DNA from: Euryarchaeota archaeon UBA91
Lineage (GTDB): Archaea > Thermoplasmatota > Poseidoniia > Poseidoniales > Poseidoniaceae
NCBI GenBank assembly: GCA_002499705.1
Contig: DAMU01000036.1
Coordinates: forward strand, 468 to 64,467
Reading direction: 5' to 3'
DNA: 64,000 nt
Shown: piece after piece, positions 50,541 through 57,339 of the stretch
Numbering within the stretch: the stretch's first letter is position 1
Layout of the letters: each line of letters starts with the position of its first letter
Notes under the pieces: model-generated
What the model saw: only the letters and a program-made list of their open reading frames with translations
Database searches by the model: none
Told to the model about the DNA's origin: nothing
Position numbers and translations under genes: made by a program

Positions 50541-50993
50541 ATGACTGACACAGGGGCTACTCCCATCGACGGAATGGTGACATTGCAAGAACGGATGGTG
50601 AACCTCATCAATCAACTGAACATGCCTCTAATTGAAGTCAGCCTGGTTCTCAGCAAGCACATTGCAGGACTTTCTCGTTCATTAGATGAACATATCAACG
50701 AAACTCAGCAGACATTTTCTGAATCGGTAACGCATCCTTGGGATATAGAAACACCCGAAGACCCAGAAAATGAGTTTAGTTTTGATCTTGAAAAAATATT
50801 CAAAATCATTGATGCTGACAGGATGGACATTCTCGCTACCCTTATTCGAGTGACACTCGTTGAAATTGATGCGTCATTGGCTGAAGGATTACTTGCGTTA
50901 CGGCCATGGGAGGCACTTTCTCGTACTCAGTTGTCAAAGGCAAAGGGGCCTGGACAACTCTTCTCACCCCTTGAAATTCCAGAAGACTGGTGA
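50541..50993 (+). CDS. Small cytoplasmic protein of unknown function
   Basis: 150 residues, starting 9 bp after the giant surface-protein gene and so probably in its operon. No signal peptide or membrane helix. The first 70 residues look helical with a repeating hydrophobic pattern ('RMVNLINQLNMPLIEVSLVL', 'HIAGLSRSLDEHINETQQTF') that could form a coiled coil. A second helical part includes 'DADRMDILATLIRVTLVEID'. I do not recognise a family. Its place suggests it may work with the cytoplasmic tail of the upstream protein, but nothing in the sequence proves that. Confidence 0.65.
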   Translation: MTDTGATPIDGMVTLQERMVNLINQLNMPLIEVSLVLSKHIAGLSRSLDEHINETQQTFSESVTHPWDIETPEDPENEFSFDLEKIFKIIDADRMDILATLIRVTLVEIDASLAEGLLALRPWEALSRTQLSKAKGPGQLFSPLEIPEDW

Positions 50994-51001
50994 GCAATGG
51001 G

Positions 51002-51012
51002 TTTGAAAATAG
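51002..51012 (+). promoter_or_regulatory. Possible TATA box for the lipoprotein peptidase gene
   Basis: TTTGAAAATAG is centred about 24 bp before the ATG at 51031, the spacing expected for a leaderless archaeal gene. No Shine-Dalgarno site precedes that ATG, which supports this reading. Confidence 0.35.
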
Positions 51013-51030
51013 CGACACGTACCGCCCAGC

Positions 51031-51822
51031 ATGGACAAGTCGGTTCGTATCTGTTTTGGAATCCTCGGGGTCCTACTTGCACCACTTCTCTCGGGCTGCA
51101 TCGGTACTGACGGTCTCGCCAATTCAGCAACAAATCGAGGAATACCCGGTGGATTGACGCTGGCATGTCTGGATGATTCAGTCTACACTTCGATGGTTGT
51201 CGAAGTCGATTATCATCCGGGATATAGACCTGAAACCACCTCTACGGATTTGTTACTGGAACGTCTTGATTCGGTATGTGACAAACCCCAAGGCATTACG
51301 ATTCAATTAACCGAGACTTCGTTCACCAATGATGAAATCTGGACTGCTGATGATGTTCGAGATGTGGGTTGGGAAGAAAAAAGTCATGATCCAAGAGATA
51401 AATCAGTTCTTTATTGGCAAGTCATTTTCCCGGCGGGCGTCTATGAAGACAGCAGTGTTCTCGGTGTTGCTGTTGATGCATCGACCGTGGCTATGTTCAA
51501 GGATTCGATAGATGATGCAGAGAATATCTTCCGCAGACCTTCCGCCGAGAAAATTGAGAACAGTGTATTGGTGCATGAATTTGGTCACCTTTTGGGATTG
51601 GTTAACATTGTATACACTTCACCCGCCGACCACGAAGACAGTGAGCATCCTGGCCATTCAAACAATGAAGATTCGGTGATGTACTGGGCAATTGAATCTA
51701 CAAGTATTTCGAATTTCTTTTCAAATGAGTTGCCGACTGAATTTGACCTCGATGACAAACAGGACCTGATTGGTTTGGCCGACGGTTCTATTGAATGCAC
51801 AGACCAGCTGTGGAGACCTTAA
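51031..51822 (+). CDS. Lipoprotein zinc metallopeptidase (HExxH)
   Basis: 263 residues. The signal peptide ends in a lipobox, 'LLSGC', so C23 is the likely lipid-anchored first residue and the enzyme is held on the outer face. The zincin motif is H182-EFGH-LLG (H182, E183, H186), with a downstream 'SVMYW' that looks like a Met-turn. In metzincins the third ligand is three residues after the Gly (HExxHxxGxxH/D); here that position is N192, so the third ligand is probably one of the histidines in 'DHEDSEHPGH'. A surface peptidase is likely, though it could be atypical. Its stop overlaps the stop of the convergent gene at 51819. Confidence 0.75.
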   Translation: MDKSVRICFGILGVLLAPLLSGCIGTDGLANSATNRGIPGGLTLACLDDSVYTSMVVEVDYHPGYRPETTSTDLLLERLDSVCDKPQGITIQLTETSFTNDEIWTADDVRDVGWEEKSHDPRDKSVLYWQVIFPAGVYEDSSVLGVAVDASTVAMFKDSIDDAENIFRRPSAEKIENSVLVHEFGHLLGLVNIVYTSPADHEDSEHPGHSNNEDSVMYWAIESTSISNFFSNELPTEFDLDDKQDLIGLADGSIECTDQLWRP

Positions 51823-52160
51823 CCAGTTTGAGAGGCAATAAGTTTCGTTGCTTCTCGCCAAGCATCAAACACTGAATAAGCCCACAAACCAATCCATAAG
51901 ACGATGGTAAGGGCAAGTGGAATTTGCAAGAGCGTCCAATCGAATGCTTTGCGATGTTGTCTGTTGAAATGTTGACCGAGGAATAAAAACGGTATTGATG
52001 CCAGTAAGGCAGTGATTAACGGGCGCAACGTGCCCCAAGCGCCTACTCCAAAAGTAAACTCTTTCCAGATTTCTCGAAATAAACGGACTGGCCTCCATTC
52101 AAGCATGGTGCTTTTCTCCTCATCAGGAGACTCCATGCTCACTTCGGTATGTACATCCAT
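51819..52160 (-). CDS. Small two-helix membrane protein of unknown function
   Basis: 113 residues from the ATG at 52160. The frame is open back to a TTG at 52241, and ATGs at 52136 and 52106 are also possible; the last has GGAG 9 nt upstream, so the start is unsure. Two membrane helices are evident ('LITALLASIPFLFLG' and 'LLQIPLALTIVLWIGLWAYSVF'), with an amphipathic, charged segment before the first ('RLFREIWKEFTFG'). No family recognised. The stop shares bases with that of the lipoprotein peptidase on the other strand. Confidence 0.6.
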   Translation of the reverse strand: MDVHTEVSMESPDEEKSTMLEWRPVRLFREIWKEFTFGVGAWGTLRPLITALLASIPFLFLGQHFNRQHRKAFDWTLLQIPLALTIVLWIGLWAYSVFDAWREATKLIASQTG

Positions 52161-52255
52161 ACTCGCCACTGCATTGCCCTGTTGGTTCTCGTTTGTCAAG
52201 ATGACGGGGCTTTTTTCGACACGAATATCAAAAACCGCCAACTCGAGGCGTGGTC

Positions 52256-53302
52256 ATGGTTCGGATTTTAGTGACGGGTTTTGAACCATTTGGCGAGCAT
52301 GTTGAGAATATTTCCAGCCGGATTGTCGAAGCACTTCCACAACAAATTCAGCTTGATGACCCTTGGTCTGCTTTACGAGAAACCAAGAAACAATCTCTAC
52401 AAGCCGTCATCGAAACACGTATTCTTACCGTTGATGAGGCCGGTTCATTGCACACATCCAGCGCAGTTGAAAAAGGAGAGAGATGGGATGCAATTCTACA
52501 CCTCGGACTCTGCGAATCTTGCCAAATACCTCGAATTGAAACTCTTGCCCGAGACCATCTTGACATGAGGATTCCAGACAACAGCGGCCGTCAAGTCTCG
52601 AATCAAGTGATTACCGGTGAAGGTTCTCTTCCAGTTACTGTACCTGCAGAGTCATGGATGTCAGTTCCATGGAGTTTGGAATGCGAACTTTCCCAAGATG
52701 CAGGTTCGTATCTTTGTAATGAAACACTCTATCAGACACTTCGAGCATTACATAAAATTTCACGGGTCAATGAAATCATGCCGCCATGTCTATTTGTCCA
52801 TCTGCCTGATGTCGTAAACTGTTCAATACAGGAAGGTTTAGAATTTACTCACGAGGTTCTTGAAAGAATGATGTTTCGACCCGTCCTTTCTGTTGTCGGT
52901 GCTTTGATTACTCGTGGTGAATCTTATCTTGTTGCTCAACGTTCAACCACAGAAAAGCATGCCGGGAAGTGGGAGTTTCCCGGAGGAAAAGTTGAGTCAA
53001 ACGAAACACATCCCTTTGCCTTAGAGCGAGAGATGGATGAAGAATTTGGATGGCAAGTTCGATGCGGAAATTCGATTGGAACGTGGTATCATTCGCTTGA
53101 AAAAATGGATATTGCTTTGCACATTTTGCCAACCGATTTCATCGGCATCCCTCCAGATTTTACCGACATGACGCTGTGGACAGCTCATGAGGCAATTTGC
53201 TGGAGGAATCTCGACGATCCTTCAAAACTCGACTGGCTTGGAAACGACGGTGCTGTTGTCCAATGGATGAAGGAAACGAATTATTTGGCTAAATCCAAGT
53301 AA
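52256..53302 (+). CDS. Pyroglutamyl peptidase I fused to a NUDIX hydrolase
   Basis: 348 residues from the ATG at 52256 (an in-frame GTG at 52250 is possible). The first 205 residues are a C15 pyroglutamyl peptidase, which removes N-terminal pyroglutamate: opening 'RILVTGFEPFG', catalytic E95 in 'CQIPRIETLARDH', C154 in 'DAGSYLCNETLY' and H182 in 'CLFVHLPD'. Residues 209-345 are a NUDIX domain like MutT/CTP-pyrophosphohydrolases, with 'AQRSTTEKHAGKWEFPGG' and a full NUDIX box from G244 to W266 (G244, E250, R258-E259, E262-E263, G265). Both active sites are complete, with no stop or frameshift at the joint. Each domain normally occurs alone. The reason for joining them is not known. Confidence 0.88.
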   Translation: MVRILVTGFEPFGEHVENISSRIVEALPQQIQLDDPWSALRETKKQSLQAVIETRILTVDEAGSLHTSSAVEKGERWDAILHLGLCESCQIPRIETLARDHLDMRIPDNSGRQVSNQVITGEGSLPVTVPAESWMSVPWSLECELSQDAGSYLCNETLYQTLRALHKISRVNEIMPPCLFVHLPDVVNCSIQEGLEFTHEVLERMMFRPVLSVVGALITRGESYLVAQRSTTEKHAGKWEFPGGKVESNETHPFALEREMDEEFGWQVRCGNSIGTWYHSLEKMDIALHILPTDFIGIPPDFTDMTLWTAHEAICWRNLDDPSKLDWLGNDGAVVQWMKETNYLAKSK

Positions 53303-53804
53303 CTGCTTCACCGTCTTCACTCATCGCAAGGTCATCTTTGATTGAACGTGGTGCGATATCTCTGCCTTTATGCCAAGTTGCCGCTTCCAACCAGTCACCG
53401 AGATTTTCACCTTCAAGAGTGATTGAAATGACTCCGCCGAGAGGCTGTTCTTCACCTAAAGGAAATGCTATTTTACCAACAATTGCCGCCTGACGTAGTA
53501 GGTCAAAGGAAGTGCTTGAGCCATCAAAACGAAGCGTCATTGCGTCCAGCGCAGTATCGAGTATTCGTTGTTCATGTAATAATTTAAGAAATGTTTCAAG
53601 TGAAACTTGCTCACCTCTCCACGTCTCATGAATCGCATTTCCAAGGGTCGGCACATCGACTTCTTCTTGGCTTGGAAATTCAGGGAAGACAGCGAAAAGT
53701 GCTTCTCTCACCTTCGCAGGAGAATCTGCTCCTCTTAGCTCCGTTTGAACAATGATGCGCAAGTTTTCATTGACACCGTTCAGGCGAAGCATAGGCTCTT
53801 GCAT
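53289..53804 (-). CDS. UPF0201 family protein (COG1931)
   Basis: About 171 residues from the ATG at 53804; ATGs at 53837, 53831 and 53792 are in frame and cannot be excluded, and the frame is open to 53987 but would then overlap the divergent glycosyltransferase. UPF0201 traits visible: an N-terminal strand with 'VQTELRGADSPAKVREALF' and 'VFPEF', and a C-terminal region with 'LLHEQRILDTALDAM' and 'LLRQAAIVGKIAFPLGE..PLG'. The family is widespread in archaea, related in fold to ribosomal protein L5/RNA-binding proteins and of uncertain role. The last 14 bases overlap the 3' end of the convergent peptidase/NUDIX gene. Confidence 0.78.
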   Translation of the reverse strand: MQEPMLRLNGVNENLRIIVQTELRGADSPAKVREALFAVFPEFPSQEEVDVPTLGNAIHETWRGEQVSLETFLKLLHEQRILDTALDAMTLRFDGSSTSFDLLRQAAIVGKIAFPLGEEQPLGGVISITLEGENLGDWLEAATWHKGRDIAPRSIKDDLAMSEDGEAVTWI

Positions 53805-53894
53805 GAATACCGCCAAACCTCTCCGGCACATGAACATGCCTTTTGAAGACAAAAAAGGCGAAGAGGTGAAAGTCAAAGTCACATTCGGATTGCT

Positions 53895-54926
53895 ATGAGT
53901 GATGCCCAACCTTCGATTGCATCCATCATTCCTGTGCTGAATGAGTCGGAGTACATCGGTGCATGTTTGGACTCTCTCATCGAACAAACCCTCTCACCTG
54001 AGCAGCACATGGTCTTGGTTCTTGATGGAGGTTCAACCGATTCCACAGGCGATGAAGTTCAGAAAGCAATTGAACGAAGTAAAAAGCGTGGAGGGCCTCT
54101 CATAGAGTTGCATTTCAATCCTAAAAAGCATGTTGCAGAAGCTCGAAACTTGGCATTAACTCTGCTTCCCGATTCAGTTCGATATACCGTTGAAATGATC
54201 GGTCACTCTACCGTTGAACCTGACCACTTAGAACTGCGAATGAATGAATGGTCTCGCATAGAATCGTCAACCTCCTCACCTTTGGCTGCAGTTGGTATTC
54301 GCGTTCATCCCCGTCAAGGTAAGCATGGAATTGTTGAAAATTGGATTGAAGGAACGCTTGCATCTCCGTTGGGGAGCGGCAATGGGCAATTTGAATCCTT
54401 TACCACCTCAGGACCAACTAAGACCCCTGCTTTCGCCATGCATTCTCGGACGGCATTAGAGGATGTAGGAGGATGGGATACTGCCTACATAACCAGCCAA
54501 GACAGCGACCTTTCGATGCGATTGGTTGATTCAGGATATGCAGTCTATCGAACACCGGCGACAGGTGTGAGTATGGTGAAACGTTCTGGACTTTCCAAGT
54601 GGTGGAAAATGGGGCACAGATACGGTTTTTGGCGGATGAAGATTTTGCAAAAGCATCCTAAAAGAATCAGTTTACGAGAATTTTTGCCATGGATTGGATT
54701 TTTAGTAACCTTAGGACTTTACATGGCACAGTCAGATCTTGTAGTCATACTCCCCGTCTGCTATCTTTCAGTTCTCATGATTGAGGGCATTCGAAGCTCG
54801 TTCCGTTTCAAACGATTCTCAAGCCTTTTTGGTGTTCCTTTTTGTCTCATAATGCTTCACACCAGTTTTTCTCTGGGTCTCCTTGACGGGGTATTTCGCA
54901 AAGGTAGAGCGCCCAGTGACCGGTGA
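53895..54926 (+). CDS. GT2-family glycosyltransferase, membrane-associated
   Basis: 343 residues. The GT-A fold start is clear: 'ASIIPVLNESEYIGACLDSL' followed by 'VLVLDGGSTDST' and 'HVAEARNLAL'. The acceptor-side acidic motif is 'YITSQDSDLSMRL' near residue 205. Two or more membrane helices close the protein ('FLPWIGFLVTLGLYMA', 'LVVILPVCYLSVLMI'). Such enzymes add sugars to polyprenyl-linked glycans or other acceptors at the cytoplasmic face. It could feed the AglB pathway, but it is not adjacent to it, so this is a guess. Confidence 0.85.
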   Translation: MSDAQPSIASIIPVLNESEYIGACLDSLIEQTLSPEQHMVLVLDGGSTDSTGDEVQKAIERSKKRGGPLIELHFNPKKHVAEARNLALTLLPDSVRYTVEMIGHSTVEPDHLELRMNEWSRIESSTSSPLAAVGIRVHPRQGKHGIVENWIEGTLASPLGSGNGQFESFTTSGPTKTPAFAMHSRTALEDVGGWDTAYITSQDSDLSMRLVDSGYAVYRTPATGVSMVKRSGLSKWWKMGHRYGFWRMKILQKHPKRISLREFLPWIGFLVTLGLYMAQSDLVVILPVCYLSVLMIEGIRSSFRFKRFSSLFGVPFCLIMLHTSFSLGLLDGVFRKGRAPSDR

Positions 54927-54989
54927 TACTCGTGCGTACAATGGATGAAAACATACTTGAGTGTTCAATTGAAACGAGGTTTGAGTATT

Positions 54990-55973
54990 ATGGCAAATGA
55001 GCGTACTGTTACGGCTCGCGGCATCGCAGTGTTGCCATTACTGCTTCTCGCAGTTACTCATTTTACTGTTACTCCATTGAAAGAAATATTTGAGATAGAA
55101 CCACGTTTGATGTATGGTTGGTATGCAATCGGTATTGTTGTTGGCGTTTTCTTGTTTCGACGAACACGGACTGTTCGTGACCATGAATTTCATCGCGCAC
55201 AAACCATGAAGTCAATGAAAAAAGTGTACGATGCAGAAGAAGCAGGAGTTTGGCAAACCGATGTGCAACTCGATAGTAATCTAAGTGCTGAAGGGGAGAT
55301 GGCTCTCAAAAGAAATGTTTCCAGTATCGACAAAGAATCACCTGAACTTGAACTAGGCGAAGATGAAAAAGTGGATGTTGATTTACTGCTTGAATCTGAA
55401 CGGATTCGAAAAGCAAATCGTCGAATGAGCGGTGCTGAATCATTTGATGATGAATATGTTGATTCTACCATTGGTGCAACGCGGAAGAAATCTCCAATGG
55501 ATTCTTTCCTTGACGCTTTAGCCCGCTTATTTGGTAGGGGTGACGCAGTCCAATTACGAGAAGAAACACGACAGGCTGCTCTGCGTGCTGCCTCGAGCGC
55601 TTCTCCAGTTACTGCACAACGCCCGGTTGCTCCATTGAGGGCAGTCTCTTCACCAAGCGAGGGTGAATTGAAGATGACAACGATGTCGGATGATGGTGGA
55701 ATCGATTTGGTCGTTTCCGAGAAGGGTGATGCGGTCGCCCAGTCGGCTCAGTTACAATCTGAGACCGAAAAGGTCTATGCTTGGGATTCCAATACTCCTG
55801 CCCAGCAGTCGAATGAAAGCATCGAATCTATGGCCATGATTTCAACACCCCAGTATGAAATGAACCAGCCAACTGAGGTTATTGCTTCACCCACCGGTAA
55901 ATTGTGCCGTGGATGTAATGCAACTATCCCACAGGGTGAACCGTTCTGCCTTGAATGCGGACTTGACGCATAA
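54990..55973 (+). CDS. Membrane protein with C-terminal zinc ribbon
   Basis: 327 residues from the ATG at 54990, which has GAGGT 9 nt upstream; the ATG at 54945 would add 15 residues. Two membrane helices near the N-terminus ('GIAVLPLLLLAVTHFTV', 'MYGWYAIGIVVGVFLFRR') are followed by a long, charged, probably disordered cytoplasmic stretch. The last 25 residues hold a CxxC...CxxC zinc ribbon ('CRGCNATIPQGEPFCLEC'). Such small ribbons often mediate protein contacts. No specific function can be given. Located 18-64 bp after the glycosyltransferase, so likely co-transcribed. Confidence 0.7.
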   Translation: MANERTVTARGIAVLPLLLLAVTHFTVTPLKEIFEIEPRLMYGWYAIGIVVGVFLFRRTRTVRDHEFHRAQTMKSMKKVYDAEEAGVWQTDVQLDSNLSAEGEMALKRNVSSIDKESPELELGEDEKVDVDLLLESERIRKANRRMSGAESFDDEYVDSTIGATRKKSPMDSFLDALARLFGRGDAVQLREETRQAALRAASSASPVTAQRPVAPLRAVSSPSEGELKMTTMSDDGGIDLVVSEKGDAVAQSAQLQSETEKVYAWDSNTPAQQSNESIESMAMISTPQYEMNQPTEVIASPTGKLCRGCNATIPQGEPFCLECGLDA

Positions 55974-56022
55974 GTTGGTCGTTTTCAAGCGAGATATTGA
56001 AAGAGGTCGTTGATACCCCTCG

Positions 56023-57171
56023 GTGTGTTGGGTGATTGACATATCTGAAAAGCGGGATTACTATGAAGTCTTAGGAGTGGCAAAAGATGCCTCTTCTGCA
56101 GACCTCAAAAACGCTTTTCGCAGTCTCGCTCGAAAGTATCATCCCGACCGAAGTCAAGAAGACAACGCTGAAGAGATGTTCAAAGAAATTCAAGAAGCAT
56201 ATGCCGTTCTTTCAGATGAGCAGAAGCGTGGGCAATACGATCGATTTGGACATAAAGGACCTGGCGGCGGTTCTCCGTTTGGAGGTTTCGGCGGTGGCGG
56301 ATTCAACATCAATTTAGAAGACCTCTTTGGTGGTGACATATTCTCTAACATCTTCGGTGGAGGTGGCGGTGGTGGACGACGTTCCCGCCGCCGAGGCAGC
56401 GACATTCGAATGTTTCATACAGTCGACCTTAAGAAAATCCATCACGGAAGTCAAGAGGAAGTTGAGGTTGAGTTACCTGTTGCATGCTCGAAATGTGCTG
56501 GAACTGGAGCCAAAGATGGCGAGATTTCTGACTGTAGAGAGTGCAACGGCCAGGGCCGTGTTCGAATGCGCCAGCAGGTTGGGCCTTTTGTCCAAGACGT
56601 TGTTCGAGACTGTCCTTCATGCGAAGGCTCCGGCCATCAAATTGACGAACAGTGCAGTACGTGTCGTGGTAAAGGAAAAGAAATCAAAGCCACAACATTA
56701 CGCTTCAATATTCCCGCCGGAGCTGAATCTGGAACACGGCTTCGTATGCGAGGTAAAGGTGAGCCAGCGCCTAATGGAAAGGGTGAGGATGGTGATTTAT
56801 TTATTGAAATCGAAGTTGAAGAGCACCTATGGTTCGAACGTTCCAGTGCTGATTTAATCATGTCCTTGCCACTCGGTTATTCAGACCTTGTGTTGGGTAC
56901 AAGTATCACTCTTGAGCACGTCGACGGTAAGGATTTGACAATTAAGGTTCCAGCCTATTCCAATTCTGGCGATACCATTGAAATTAAGAAAAGAGGCTTA
57001 CCCCGAAACAGAGGCTCTGGCCGTGGAGATGTGATTGTATTGCTGAAGTTACACATGCCCAAGAAGGTTGATAAAAAGTCAAAGAAATCTCTTCAGGAAT
57101 TAAAAGATGTTCTTGCACCAAAAGATATTCTTGAACGTATTAAAGCGGATGCGAAAGACCGACGGAATTGA
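56023..57171 (+). CDS. dnaJ: DnaJ (Hsp40) co-chaperone
   Basis: 382 residues from the GTG at 56023; a GTG at 56032 is also in frame and no ATG is near. The J-domain carries HPD at 40-42 in 'ARKYHPDRSQ'. A Gly/Phe-rich linker follows, then the cysteine-rich domain with four CxxCxGxG repeats (CSKCAGTG, CRECNGQG, CPSCEGSG, CSTCRGKG) binding two zinc ions, and C-terminal substrate-binding domains. DnaJ delivers unfolded proteins to DnaK. DnaK and GrpE are not in the window. A TATA-like GATATTGAAA lies about 25 bp before the first GTG, which favours a leaderless start there. Confidence 0.95.
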   Translation: MCWVIDISEKRDYYEVLGVAKDASSADLKNAFRSLARKYHPDRSQEDNAEEMFKEIQEAYAVLSDEQKRGQYDRFGHKGPGGGSPFGGFGGGGFNINLEDLFGGDIFSNIFGGGGGGGRRSRRRGSDIRMFHTVDLKKIHHGSQEEVEVELPVACSKCAGTGAKDGEISDCRECNGQGRVRMRQQVGPFVQDVVRDCPSCEGSGHQIDEQCSTCRGKGKEIKATTLRFNIPAGAESGTRLRMRGKGEPAPNGKGEDGDLFIEIEVEEHLWFERSSADLIMSLPLGYSDLVLGTSITLEHVDGKDLTIKVPAYSNSGDTIEIKKRGLPRNRGSGRGDVIVLLKLHMPKKVDKKSKKSLQELKDVLAPKDILERIKADAKDRRN

Positions 57172-57208
57172 AATTAGCTTAGACGATAGGACGTTATTCT
57201 TTCACTTG

Positions 57209-57220
57209 TTTTTTTGTTTT
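57209..57220 (+). terminator. T-rich tract after dnaJ
   Basis: Seven T residues, a G and four more T residues occur 38 bp after the dnaJ stop. This kind of tract ends transcription in archaea. The remaining part of the 168-bp gap before 57340 carries only weak promoter-like sequence (TATGATA near 57309). Confidence 0.5.
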
Positions 57221-57339
57221 CGCCATCGATTACACTGTCAATTGAGAAATCATTGATGGATTGTTTAGGACTCATACATCGAGAATTGTTTGCCTATGAA
57301 GTGCAAGGTATGATAGGCAATAGTGAATTGGAATGCAAC

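Noticed and set aside
53805..53987. N-terminal extension of the UPF0201 gene overlapping the glycosyltransferase gene
   Set aside because: It would overlap the opposite-strand start by about 90 bp and adds residues not found in the family.
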